64,000 bases of DNA from Reyranella sp. (GTDB lineage Bacteria; Pseudomonadota; Alphaproteobacteria; Reyranellales; Reyranellaceae): positions 62,001 to 126,000 of the forward strand of contig NZ_SCUT01000007.1 in the NCBI RefSeq assembly GCF_004297265.1, read 5' to 3'. Below are positions 56,909 to 64,000 of this stretch, one piece after another. Each line of letters opens with the position of its first letter. Position 1 is the first letter of the stretch. Below the pieces are notes generated by a model. That model saw only the letters and a list, made by a program, of their open reading frames with translations. It searched no databases and was not told where the DNA came from. The translations under genes were made by a program, and so were the position numbers.

Positions 56909-57601
56909 ATGCCTATTGCCAATCGCCTTTATGCGGAATTTCTGGGAACGGCCTGGCTGGTGCTCGGCGGCTGCGGCAGCGCCGTGCTCGCCGCCGGCTT
57001 TCCTCAGCTCGGCATCGGCTTCGCAGGCGTAGCGCTCGCCTTCGGCCTCACCGTCCTGACGATGGTCTATGCCGTGGGCGGCGTGTCGGGCGGTCATTTC
57101 AATCCGGCGGTCACGGTCGGACTGGCCGTTGCGGGCCGCTTTCCTATCGGAGAGGTCGTGCAATACGTCGCCGCGCAGGTACTGGGCGGCATTGCAGGCG
57201 CCGCCATCCTCTATGTCATCGCCACCGGCAAGGCCGGCGCCGAGATCGGCGGCTTCGCGACCAACGGCTATGGCGATCACTCGCCCGGCAAATACGGGCT
57301 GGTCGCGGCGCTGGTCATCGAGACCGTAATGACCTTCGGCTTCGTGACCATCATCCTGGGCGCCACCGACAAGCGCGTCAGCCCGGCGGTGGCGGGCCTC
57401 GCGATCGGCCTCGCGCTCACGCTCATTCATCTCGTGACCATTCCGGTGACCAATACGTCGGTGAACCCGGCGCGCAGCACGGCGCCGGCGCTGTTCGTGG
57501 GCGGCGCGGCCCTGTCGCAGCTCTGGCTGTTCTGGGTGGCGCCGCTGCTGGGCGGCGCGATCGCCGGCGCTGCCTACGGTTTGCTGCGCAGCAAGGACTG
57601 A
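56909..57601 (+). CDS. aqpZ: Aquaporin Z
   Basis: A 230-residue water channel with six helices and two half-helices. Both NPA motifs are intact (65-67 in GHFNPAVTV, 186-188 in SVNPARS). The selectivity filter is Phe45, His174, Thr183, Arg189, the water-specific set of E. coli AqpZ, and much of the sequence ([32 protein letters not shown]) is the same. ATG 56909 was preferred over 56903 because GGGGAG stands at correct distance. It mediates rapid osmotic water flow. Confidence 0.95.
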   Translation: MPIANRLYAEFLGTAWLVLGGCGSAVLAAGFPQLGIGFAGVALAFGLTVLTMVYAVGGVSGGHFNPAVTVGLAVAGRFPIGEVVQYVAAQVLGGIAGAAILYVIATGKAGAEIGGFATNGYGDHSPGKYGLVAALVIETVMTFGFVTIILGATDKRVSPAVAGLAIGLALTLIHLVTIPVTNTSVNPARSTAPALFVGGAALSQLWLFWVAPLLGGAIAGAAYGLLRSKD

Positions 57602-57663
57602 CGGGGCCGTCCGGGCGCTGTAGAGTGCGGGACAAGCCCAAGACCAATGAAGGACGATCCGCC

Positions 57664-58029
57664 ATGCTCATCAAGAGACTTGCCCCACTCGTCCTCGTCG
57701 CACTTATGCCGCTGGCCGCGGCCGCCCAGCAGAACGTCGAAGTGAAGTTCCGGTTCAAGGAGAATCCCAACAGCATCTCGGGCTGCATCCAGCTCGATCC
57801 GTCCTTTACCCGCGAGCACACTTTCACGATCGTCAACGGTCAGGTCGAGCTCAAGTCGGCGGGCGGCATCGACGTGAAAATGAAGTCGATCCGCGCGAAC
57901 GTCTATGAAGGCCGCTTCGACCTGGGCCGTATGAACATCATCTATACCGCCGATCTCGGCGCGACACCGCCGACGCTGGTGGCGCAGAGCCAGGACGGTG
58001 GCTGCAAGTGGAATGCGGTGAAGGTCTGA
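57664..58029 (+). CDS. Small secreted protein of unknown function
   Basis: A 121-residue protein with signal MLIKRLAPLVLVALMPLAAAA then QQNVEVKFRFKENPNSISGCIQLD. The mature 100 residues are beta-rich with two cysteines (SGCIQLD and GGCKWNA) that may bridge the two ends. No family recognised. It follows the aquaporin gene by 62 bases and precedes the cyclase gene by 28, same strand. Confidence 0.6.
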   Translation: MLIKRLAPLVLVALMPLAAAAQQNVEVKFRFKENPNSISGCIQLDPSFTREHTFTIVNGQVELKSAGGIDVKMKSIRANVYEGRFDLGRMNIIYTADLGATPPTLVAQSQDGGCKWNAVKV

Positions 58030-58057
58030 TTTTGCGGCTTCCGCGTTCCTGCGAGAT

Positions 58058-60157
58058 ATGAAGCCGGTGCGGCGGTCGATTCCGTTCAGCATCACGATTC
58101 TGACGCTGATGGCCCTGGTCGTGGTGCCGCTCACGAGCGTGCTGCTGTGGCTCGGCTGGCGTTCCGTCGACCTGCTCGAACAGCGCAGTGCCGACCAGAA
58201 AGTTTCCCATCTCGAGTCGGCGGTGGAAGATTTCCTCATCGACGGCCTGCATGTGGTGGTTTCCGTCGGCCAGACCCTGGCCTTCGGCCCGAGCTTCAAC
58301 GCCACGGAAAATCCGGTGACCGACGAGGAGCGACGGCACCAACTCATTGCCCTGCTGGACCGTCATCGGGCGGTTCAGTCGGCATTCGTCGGCTATGCCG
58401 ACGGCAGTTTCATCTATGCCGGACGGCCGGAAACCTTCACCATCGAGCAGCGCATCGAACTGGATGCCCCGGACGGAGAATCGATCATCGTGCGGGTGAT
58501 CGAGGCAGGCGAGCCTCCGCGCAAGGAAACCTACTGGTTCTATCTGCCGGATGGCAGCCACGGCCCTGCCCGCACGACCACGACCAGCTTCGATGCCCGC
58601 ACCCGGCCCTGGTACGTCGATGCGATGAAGGCGAAGCAGGCGATCCTCACCGATCCCTATCGCTTCGCCCAGACGCCCGACGCCGGCATCTCCGCCGGCA
58701 TCCCGCTGCGCACCGGTCTCGGTGTCTTGGGTTTCGATTTCACGCTTCGGACCCTGTCGGAGCTACTCACCGCATACAAGATCACCGAAAACTCCGTGAT
58801 CGTGGTGGGCCACTCGGGCGGCAAGGTCGAGATCGAATCGGAACCCTGCGCTCCGACGCTGCCCGGGTGCCTGCCGGCCGATGCGGCCGTGCGTCAGCTC
58901 CTGCACAAGGCCGTGGAGGAGGCGGTCGCCACCGACGCGAAGATCGACCGCCAGGTCGAAGCCGGAGGCCACGCCTATCGCGTCATCGTGCACCGAATGC
59001 GGCCCCTTCTGGGCCAGCGCTTCGTGATCGGCGCTGCGGTGCCGGTGCTGGAGCTGACGGCCGAATCGCGCGTGCTTCTGCAACGAGCCGCCGCCGCCGC
59101 CGCCGTGGCCGTTGCACTCGCCGCAATCGGTGCGTTGGCGGCGTCACTGATCCTGTCGCGTTCGATCGCCCGCATCGCGCTCAAGACCGAGCGCATCCGT
59201 CAGCTCGATTTCTCCGACCGGCAGCCGGTGCGCAGCCGCATCACCGAGATCGTCCGCCTGTCCGATGCGGTCGAGAACATGCGCGCGGGCCTGGAAATAT
59301 TCGGGCGCTACGTGTCCAAGAATCTCGTGCAGCAGATCATGCGGTCGCCCGAGAGCAGCGGCGTCGGCGGCACGCGCCGCGAGATCACGGTGATGTTCTC
59401 CGACATCGAGGGCTTCTCGCTGCTCACCGAGACGATGGAGCCGGAGCTGCTGACCAGCCGGCTGTCGCGGTACTTCGAGGCGCTGGGTTCGGCGATCTCG
59501 GCCAATCGCGGCACGATCGACAAGTATATCGGCGACAGCATCATGGCGTTCTGGAACGCGCCGGAGACCGATCCGGACCACATCGCCAACGCCTGCCGCG
59601 GCGCGCTGCAGGCCGCCGCCGCGGGCCGAGCCCTTTCGGAGAAGTGGCGGGAGCGTGGGCGGCCAGGCTTCCGCACCCGCTTCGGTTTGCACACCGGTCC
59701 TGCGGTGGTCGGCAATGTCGGCGCCCGCGAGCGCATCAACTACACGCTGGTCGGCCAGGTCGCCAACCAGGCCTCACGCCTCGAAGGCATGAACAAGGTC
59801 TACGGCACCGAGATCCTGGCCAGCGGCGAAATCGCGGGGCCGACCTCGACCCTGTTCGTGTGGCGGCACATCGACCGCGTGGTGGCCGTCGGCACCACGG
59901 AACCGCACGACGTCTATGAGCCGATGGGCGAAGCCGCCACCCGCGCCGAGCATGCTTCGTTCCTTGCCGCCTGGGAGACGGCCCGTGAGGCCTATGTCGC
60001 GGGCCGCTTCGAGGACGCACTGGCCGCCTTCCGGGCCGCCTCGGCGATACGCGAGGAGGACCCGCCCTGCCACGTCTTCATCGGGCGGTGCGAAAGGTTC
60101 CTGCGCGACGGTGCGCCGGCCGGATGGGACGGCACCTGGCGCATGGACCAGAAGTAG
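58058..60157 (+). CDS. Membrane-bound class III nucleotidyl cyclase with Cache and HAMP domains
   Basis: A 699-residue transmembrane sensor making cyclic nucleotide. TM1 at 9-32, a periplasmic dCache-type sensor at about 40-330 (ARTTTTSFDARTRPWYVDAM), TM2 at 343-370, HAMP at 370-420, and the catalytic domain at about 440-610. Metal Asp residues sit in MFSDIEGF and YIGDSIMAFW, and the adenine-binding Lys in TIDKYIGD. The second adenine-contacting position, usually Asp in VGDxVN, is Gln in VGQVANQASRLE. The C-terminal 80 residues look like one or two TPR helices. It likely answers a small extracellular carboxylate or amino acid. Confidence 0.9.
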   Translation: MKPVRRSIPFSITILTLMALVVVPLTSVLLWLGWRSVDLLEQRSADQKVSHLESAVEDFLIDGLHVVVSVGQTLAFGPSFNATENPVTDEERRHQLIALLDRHRAVQSAFVGYADGSFIYAGRPETFTIEQRIELDAPDGESIIVRVIEAGEPPRKETYWFYLPDGSHGPARTTTTSFDARTRPWYVDAMKAKQAILTDPYRFAQTPDAGISAGIPLRTGLGVLGFDFTLRTLSELLTAYKITENSVIVVGHSGGKVEIESEPCAPTLPGCLPADAAVRQLLHKAVEEAVATDAKIDRQVEAGGHAYRVIVHRMRPLLGQRFVIGAAVPVLELTAESRVLLQRAAAAAAVAVALAAIGALAASLILSRSIARIALKTERIRQLDFSDRQPVRSRITEIVRLSDAVENMRAGLEIFGRYVSKNLVQQIMRSPESSGVGGTRREITVMFSDIEGFSLLTETMEPELLTSRLSRYFEALGSAISANRGTIDKYIGDSIMAFWNAPETDPDHIANACRGALQAAAAGRALSEKWRERGRPGFRTRFGLHTGPAVVGNVGARERINYTLVGQVANQASRLEGMNKVYGTEILASGEIAGPTSTLFVWRHIDRVVAVGTTEPHDVYEPMGEAATRAEHASFLAAWETAREAYVAGRFEDALAAFRAASAIREEDPPCHVFIGRCERFLRDGAPAGWDGTWRMDQK

Positions 60158-60161
60158 ACTT

Positions 60162-62165
60162 TCAGAAGCGGGCCGAGAGGCGTCCGCTGAAGACGTTCAC
60201 CGGGCCGCGCACGGCGTTGTAGGCCGGGTTGACGAGAAGCTGATAGTCGGCGGTGGCGACGAGACCCTTGGTGATCTGGAAGGCATAGTAGGCTTCCACG
60301 ACGGCTTCGGATGCATAGGTGAGGGCGCCGTCGCCGACCAGCACGCCCAGGCCTCCAGCCGCCAGGTAGTTGCTGTGATCGGCCGAGAGGGCGTTGAGGG
60401 CGCCCGCGATGCCGATGCGGTCGTCGGGCCGGTGCCAGCCCGTTCCCTTGATCGAAGCGCCCAGCGATATGCTGGTATCGATGTCGGTGAAGGCCATGAT
60501 CTCCGACGCGCCGTTGTTCCAGCTGAAGCGGCCGAACAGGCCGATGTCGTCGGTGATCTCCTGCTCGAGATTCAGGTAGAGCCCGTACTTGGTGCGGCCG
60601 CGGCGCGTCTGGGCGATCGTGTCGTTGGCGGTCAGGCCGGGGGTGAGGGCGGCAAGTGCGACGGCCTCGTCGTAGGAGCCGGAGAAGGCGCTGTTCATCC
60701 AGGTGCCGAGGCGCACCGCGCCCGACCGGCCGAACGGCCGGTAGCGCAGCTCGAGTTCGCCGACGTAACCGCCGCGGACAAACAGGGCCGTGTCGAACGT
60801 ATTCGCATTGGGCTCGTTGCCCACCAGGAAGTAGCCGGCGCGCACGGCCCAGTTCTGCCGGTTGAGGTCGGCGGTGAAGCCCCAGGTGAGGCCCAGGCGA
60901 TCGGCGGGATAGTCGAAAGCGCCGGACGCCCAGATCGACCAGTTGAGGAAATCGACGCGTGGGTCCTCGGCGTAGGTGTTGCCGTCGAAGATGTCCTTCA
61001 CCGAATACTTGCCGATCTGCAGCGTGATGCGCGAGACGTCGCGCTCGCCCGAAAGCTGGCCGTATTCGCCCTCGACCTTCTCGCGCTCGCCGCCCAGGCC
61101 GATCTCCTGGCGCAGGAACAGCCGCGAGGTGTTGTAGCGCGGGTAGGGGAAGTTCGACTTCTGCGCCTCGCCGTTGGGATAGCCGCCGGCGCCCGTCGTG
61201 TTGGCGACGCCGAAGCCCTGCAGCAGTTCGGGGTTGTAGTAGAGTTCGCCGCCCTGCCAGAGGCGCACGCCGAGGAAGGCCGAGACCGTCCAGGTCTCGC
61301 GGCTCTGACCCTCGGGCGGCAGGCTGTTGGCGCCCGAATAGGCCGCGGCGATCGGCGGATAGCCCTGGAAGATGAAGGTCGTCTGCCCGTGGATTTCCCA
61401 CGAACCCGGGCCGCGGTCGGGCTTGTCCGCCGCCTTCTTGTCGGGCGCGCCGAACTTGTAGTTCAGGCCGAGCCTGACCCGATGCAGGTCGTAGAGCGAA
61501 TCGTAGCGCGACGGCGAAGCGAAGGTGAAGCCGTTCAGCGGCAGGCTGGTGTAGAGATATTCCGCGCGCGCCGACCACTGCGAATCCAGCCGGTAGTCGA
61601 CGCCGGCCCCCAGCACGTAGCCGGCCCGCACGTTGCCGGGCGTGGCGTCGTCATTGCCGGTCGTGAGGTCGATGCGCTCGGAGCGAACGCTCGCCCAGGC
61701 GATGCCGCCGGTCACGAAGGGCGTCCACCGGTCCAGTGCATAACCGACACGGCCGCGCAGGCTGGCGAGATACTCGAGCTGCTGGTTGGCAGTCGCCGTG
61801 GGCGTCGCCCGGTACGACATGACCTGCCCCAGGTCCTGCGCGCCGGGAAAGGACATGTCGAGTTCGAGGCCGAGCATCAGCCGGGACGGGAAATAATGCT
61901 CGTAGCCGGCCTGCACGCCGCCGAAGACGGTGCCGTAAGCCGTGGTGCCGCCGGCCGCCGCGCCGGGGACCGGATCGGCGAAGGTGGCCGCGGCGGTGCC
62001 GAAGAGATAGCCGACATGGCCGCCGACATAGAAGCCCGAGCGCGACGCGCCGGGCTCGTCCGCTCGCACGGGCAAGCCTGCGAGCAGGACAACGGCGAGT
62101 GCGACGATACCCGTCCATACCTGACCGCCCCTCCGTATCTCGAAGGGTGATGATCTCGCCGCCAT
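60162..62165 (-). CDS. Fusion of opacity-type barrel and OprB-like carbohydrate porin
   Basis: A 667-residue outer-membrane protein. After a signal (IVALAVVLLAGLPVRA, about 36 residues), residues 40-240 form an eight-strand opacity/OmpA-type barrel (GFYVGGHVGYLFG ... LGLNYKFG), then a charged linker DKKAADKPDRGPG, and residues 260-667 an OprB-family porin (TFIFQGYPPIAAAY, PRVDFLNWSIWASGAFDYPADR, RLSARF at the end with terminal Phe). OprB allows sugar diffusion. The two barrels in one chain are unusual but, by memory, occur in some alphaproteobacteria. Converges with the cyclase gene four bases away. Confidence 0.82.
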   Translation of the reverse strand: MAARSSPFEIRRGGQVWTGIVALAVVLLAGLPVRADEPGASRSGFYVGGHVGYLFGTAAATFADPVPGAAAGGTTAYGTVFGGVQAGYEHYFPSRLMLGLELDMSFPGAQDLGQVMSYRATPTATANQQLEYLASLRGRVGYALDRWTPFVTGGIAWASVRSERIDLTTGNDDATPGNVRAGYVLGAGVDYRLDSQWSARAEYLYTSLPLNGFTFASPSRYDSLYDLHRVRLGLNYKFGAPDKKAADKPDRGPGSWEIHGQTTFIFQGYPPIAAAYSGANSLPPEGQSRETWTVSAFLGVRLWQGGELYYNPELLQGFGVANTTGAGGYPNGEAQKSNFPYPRYNTSRLFLRQEIGLGGEREKVEGEYGQLSGERDVSRITLQIGKYSVKDIFDGNTYAEDPRVDFLNWSIWASGAFDYPADRLGLTWGFTADLNRQNWAVRAGYFLVGNEPNANTFDTALFVRGGYVGELELRYRPFGRSGAVRLGTWMNSAFSGSYDEAVALAALTPGLTANDTIAQTRRGRTKYGLYLNLEQEITDDIGLFGRFSWNNGASEIMAFTDIDTSISLGASIKGTGWHRPDDRIGIAGALNALSADHSNYLAAGGLGVLVGDGALTYASEAVVEAYYAFQITKGLVATADYQLLVNPAYNAVRGPVNVFSGRLSARF

Positions 62166-62210
62166 GGCCGCTCGATATCATGCGGACAGTGTTGCGGCCC
62201 TGCGACGATT

Positions 62211-62909
62211 TCAGAACCTGACGGTTACACCCAGCGTGAAGAATTTGGTGTTCACGACATCGTAGGTGGTCCCCACGAGCAGGTCGAAATCGAACCTCGG
62301 ATGGGCGGACGGTGTGTAACGCAGGCCCATCTGGTTGCCGATCACGCCGGGCTGGCGGCCGAAGGCTTCCATCATCAGCGTGATGTCCCAGCCGACATCG
62401 ACTTCGACCTGGCCGCCCCAGAAGAAGGCGGTGGGATTGTCGCTGTCGAGGTAACTCCATCCGCCGTTGACGTTGATCCTGAACTTCTCCGTCACGGGGA
62501 TCGTCACGAGACCGAGCAGGCTCGCCAGACCGAGGTCCCCGGTCCTCACATTGACCGCGGCGGTCAGACCCAGTCCGAAACCGACACCCTTCGAGGCCGG
62601 CTGGAAGTTGATCTTGAGCTGCGGGCCGAGCAGCGGTCCGCCGATGGTCTGGTCCCAGTAATGCTGATAGGCCGCGCCGATCTCGAGCCACGGAATCTTG
62701 AGGCTGGTGCAGGCCGGCGCGAAGTTCCCGTAGCCGTCGCCCGGCACGAAATCCGAGACCCAGAGTTCGACATGGCAGGTTCCCGGCGTCTCGACCTCGG
62801 AATCGTCGACGATATGGGCGCCGCCGGCGGCCAGCGTCGGCCCGGCGAACACAGCGGCGGCGACCCAAAGCAGAGTGCCGATGAAAATGCAGTAGCTGTT
62901 ATTTTTCAC
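62211..62909 (-). CDS. Outer-membrane beta-barrel protein of unknown function
   Basis: About 232 residues beginning with a GTG and the signal CIFIGTLLWVAAAVFAGPTLA. The mature part is made of amphipathic strands, e.g. VGFGLGLTAAVNV, FRINVNGGWSYLD and FDLLVGTTYDVVNTKFFTLGVTVRF, ending with the Phe needed by barrel assembly. Two cysteines (TCHVELW, PACTSLK) may bond. The start is unsure: no ATG exists in frame and the ribosome site is weak. It resembles phenol-degradation MetA-like transport barrels but I cannot assign it. Lies 45 bases upstream of the porin gene on the same strand. Confidence 0.65.
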   Translation of the reverse strand: MKNNSYCIFIGTLLWVAAAVFAGPTLAAGGAHIVDDSEVETPGTCHVELWVSDFVPGDGYGNFAPACTSLKIPWLEIGAAYQHYWDQTIGGPLLGPQLKINFQPASKGVGFGLGLTAAVNVRTGDLGLASLLGLVTIPVTEKFRINVNGGWSYLDSDNPTAFFWGGQVEVDVGWDITLMMEAFGRQPGVIGNQMGLRYTPSAHPRFDFDLLVGTTYDVVNTKFFTLGVTVRF

Positions 62910-62953
62910 GCATCGGGAAGTTCGCCCGGGACCGTTACACGCGCAAGACGTTT

Positions 62954-63883
62954 TCAGGCGCGCATCAGTGACCGCACATGCGCGGCGACGGACTCGGCCA
63001 AGGCACCGAGGTCGTAGCCGCCTTCGAGGACCGACACGAGCCGGCCGTGGGCGTGACGGTCGGCGATGGCCAGCAGTTCCCCGGTTAGCCACGCGAAGTC
63101 CTCGGTCTCGACGTCGAGCTGCGCCAGCGGGTCGCGGCGATGGGCGTCGAAACCCGCGGAGACGATGACGAGTTCGGGCGCGAAAGTATCGAGCGCCGGC
63201 AGCAGCCGGTCGGCCCAGGCGGTGCGGAAGGCCGCGCTGCCACTGCCCGCGGCCAGCGGCACGTTCGCGACATTGCCATCGATGCCGCGTTCGCGCGGCG
63301 AGCCGGTGCCGGGATAGAGCGGATACTGGTGGGACGAGGCATAGAACAGGTCGGGATCGGTCTCGACCACCGCCTGCGTGCCCTGGCCATGATGGACGTC
63401 GAAATCCACGAGGGCGATGCGCTGCACGCCATACACGGTGCGAGCATGCAGGGCGCCGATCGCGGCATTGCTGAACAGGCAGAAGCCGCCGGGCACGTCG
63501 GGCGTGGCATGATGGCCGGGCGGCCGGACGGCGGCGAAGGCGGTACGGGCCTGGCCGCCCATCACGCCGTCGATGGCGGCCACGACCGCGCCGGCGGCGT
63601 GGCGGGCGGCGTTGGCGCTGCCGGCGCTCATCACGGTGTCGGCATCGACATGGACCAACTCGCCTTCCGGCGGGCGGATGCCCAGGATGGCTTCGACATA
63701 TTCCTGCGGATGGACGCGCGTCAGTTGCTCGATCGTGGCGGCGGGCGCGATCAGACGGGTGAGGCTTTCGAACTCCTCGTCCGCCAGGGCCGCGGTCACC
63801 GCGCGCAGCCGGTCGGGCCGCTCCGGGTGATAGTCTCCGGTGTCGTGCTCGAGGAACGACGGATGGCTGATCAGCAGCGTCAT
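62954..63883 (-). CDS. Histone-deacetylase family amidohydrolase
   Basis: A 309-residue zinc hydrolase of the arginase/HDAC fold. RPPGHHATPDVPGGFCLFSNAA holds the tandem His pair, DFDVHHGQGTQ the zinc Asp and His, and SAGFDAHRRDP the third ligand Asp. In bacteria such enzymes remove acetyl groups from small molecules (acetylpolyamines, acetoin-linked compounds) or proteins. AGGGGAAGC precedes the ATG. Confidence 0.92.
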   Translation of the reverse strand: MTLLISHPSFLEHDTGDYHPERPDRLRAVTAALADEEFESLTRLIAPAATIEQLTRVHPQEYVEAILGIRPPEGELVHVDADTVMSAGSANAARHAAGAVVAAIDGVMGGQARTAFAAVRPPGHHATPDVPGGFCLFSNAAIGALHARTVYGVQRIALVDFDVHHGQGTQAVVETDPDLFYASSHQYPLYPGTGSPRERGIDGNVANVPLAAGSGSAAFRTAWADRLLPALDTFAPELVIVSAGFDAHRRDPLAQLDVETEDFAWLTGELLAIADRHAHGRLVSVLEGGYDLGALAESVAAHVRSLMRA

Positions 63884-63892
63884 GCTTCCCCT

Positions 63893-64000
63893 CTAGCGCG
63901 CTTCGGCGATCTGCGACAGAGTCGCCCGCAACCCATCGATCGCTGTGAGGTTGTTTTGTCCAAGTTGCGCTGTCTGGCCTTTGCCGCCCTGGTCCTTTTC
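63893..64000 (-). CDS. Possible C-terminal end of a gene (window edge)
   Basis: The minus strand is open from the right edge to TAG at 63895-63893, giving 35 residues that end ATLSQIAEAR, a plausible amphipathic helix, with the stop nine bases before the deacetylase start, as in an operon. GC at third positions is lower than in neighbours (24 of 35). It excludes the rival plus-strand call, and I cannot decide with so little sequence. Confidence 0.3.
   Translation of the reverse strand, partial: EKDQGGKGQTAQLGQNNLTAIDGLRATLSQIAEAR
63956..64000 (+). CDS. Possible start of a secreted protein (window edge)
   Basis: A TTG at 63956 preceded by GAGG five bases away opens 15 codons, LSKLRCLAFAALVLF, which look like a signal peptide. 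If real, a divergent gene begins here and the minus-strand fragment is a shadow. Confidence 0.35.
   Translation, partial: MSKLRCLAFAALVLF

Noticed and set aside
59916-62150. Long plus-strand open frame opposite the porin fusion
   Set aside because: Composition is Gly/Val/Arg/His shadow type, while the minus strand reads as two beta-barrel families with a signal peptide.

Overview
The window reads as chromosomal DNA of a GC-rich, free-living alphaproteobacterium with a very uptake-oriented genome. This placement rests on strong G/C third-position bias, AGGAGG-type ribosome sites and family content (orphan Bug-type receptors, an HWE histidine kinase, a poly-HAMP hybrid kinase, MipA/OmpV, TRAP and ABC importers). 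A Reyranella- or Rhodospirillales-like soil bacterium would fit, but the genus is a guess. No rRNA, tRNA, phage, insertion sequence, integron or CRISPR array was seen. Genes are tightly packed: no stretch longer than about 200 bases lacks a gene, dispersed repeat or hairpin.

Layout. 1-2.8 kb: the end of a gene with a terminal CxxC, then a UGSC-family selenoprotein gene whose in-frame TGA (506-508) is followed by a strong bSECIS-like hairpin, a DUF3185 membrane protein, two tandem Lin0512-family genes and an orphan tricarboxylate-type (TTT/Bug) receptor. 2.9-7.8 kb: a DoxX protein and a sugar-type ABC importer operon (ATPase, binding protein, two permeases) with a UUCG hairpin after the binding-protein gene. 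7.8-16 kb: two very small Pro- and Gln-rich proteins, a second orphan Bug receptor, an OsmC peroxiredoxin, exonuclease III, an ABC exporter, a SpoIIAA-like protein and a histidine acid phosphatase. 16-23.5 kb: a signalling block with a REC-PAS-HWE kinase-REC protein and a giant 1818-residue hybrid kinase carrying eight 92-residue HAMP-type repeats.

23.6-27.8 kb: a FadR-type regulator with a palindromic operator candidate, an RpiB-type isomerase and a complete polar amino-acid-type ABC importer, very likely one operon. 27.8-38.9 kb: a membrane protein with a cytosolic-looking solute-binding protein, a carboxylesterase coupled to an enolase-superfamily enzyme, a YaiI/DUF188 protein that seems to lack a normal start codon, AsmA, a FrnE/DsbA-like oxidoreductase, an SDR lacking the catalytic Tyr, MipA and a HAD phosphatase. 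39-46 kb: a cupin plus aminotransferase pair, then on the minus strand a TRAP transporter (QMP) followed by hutD, a ketopantoate reductase-like gene and an orphan ModA-like receptor.

46-51 kb: a PRISE-type reductase, a family III CoA transferase and an NADP-dependent medium-chain reductase, divergent from a second enolase-superfamily enzyme and a frameshifted ydeI-like gene. 51.2-56.7 kb: a complete peptide/nickel-type ABC importer. 56.9-64 kb: aquaporin Z, a small secreted protein, a Cache-HAMP class III cyclase, a two-barrel porin fusion, another beta-barrel protein, a histone-deacetylase-family amidohydrolase and an undecided edge fragment.

Together the genes describe a scavenger of organic acids, sugars, amino acids and peptides: eight solute-binding proteins are encoded in 64 kb. 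These are interleaved with acyl-CoA and sugar-acid enzymes, redox proteins including one selenoprotein, and large multi-domain sensors. The strongest candidate for something under-described is the first 2.8 kb (CxxC partner, UGSC selenoprotein, paired Lin0512 proteins). A palindromic repeat family present at 40.6 and 51.1 kb comes next.
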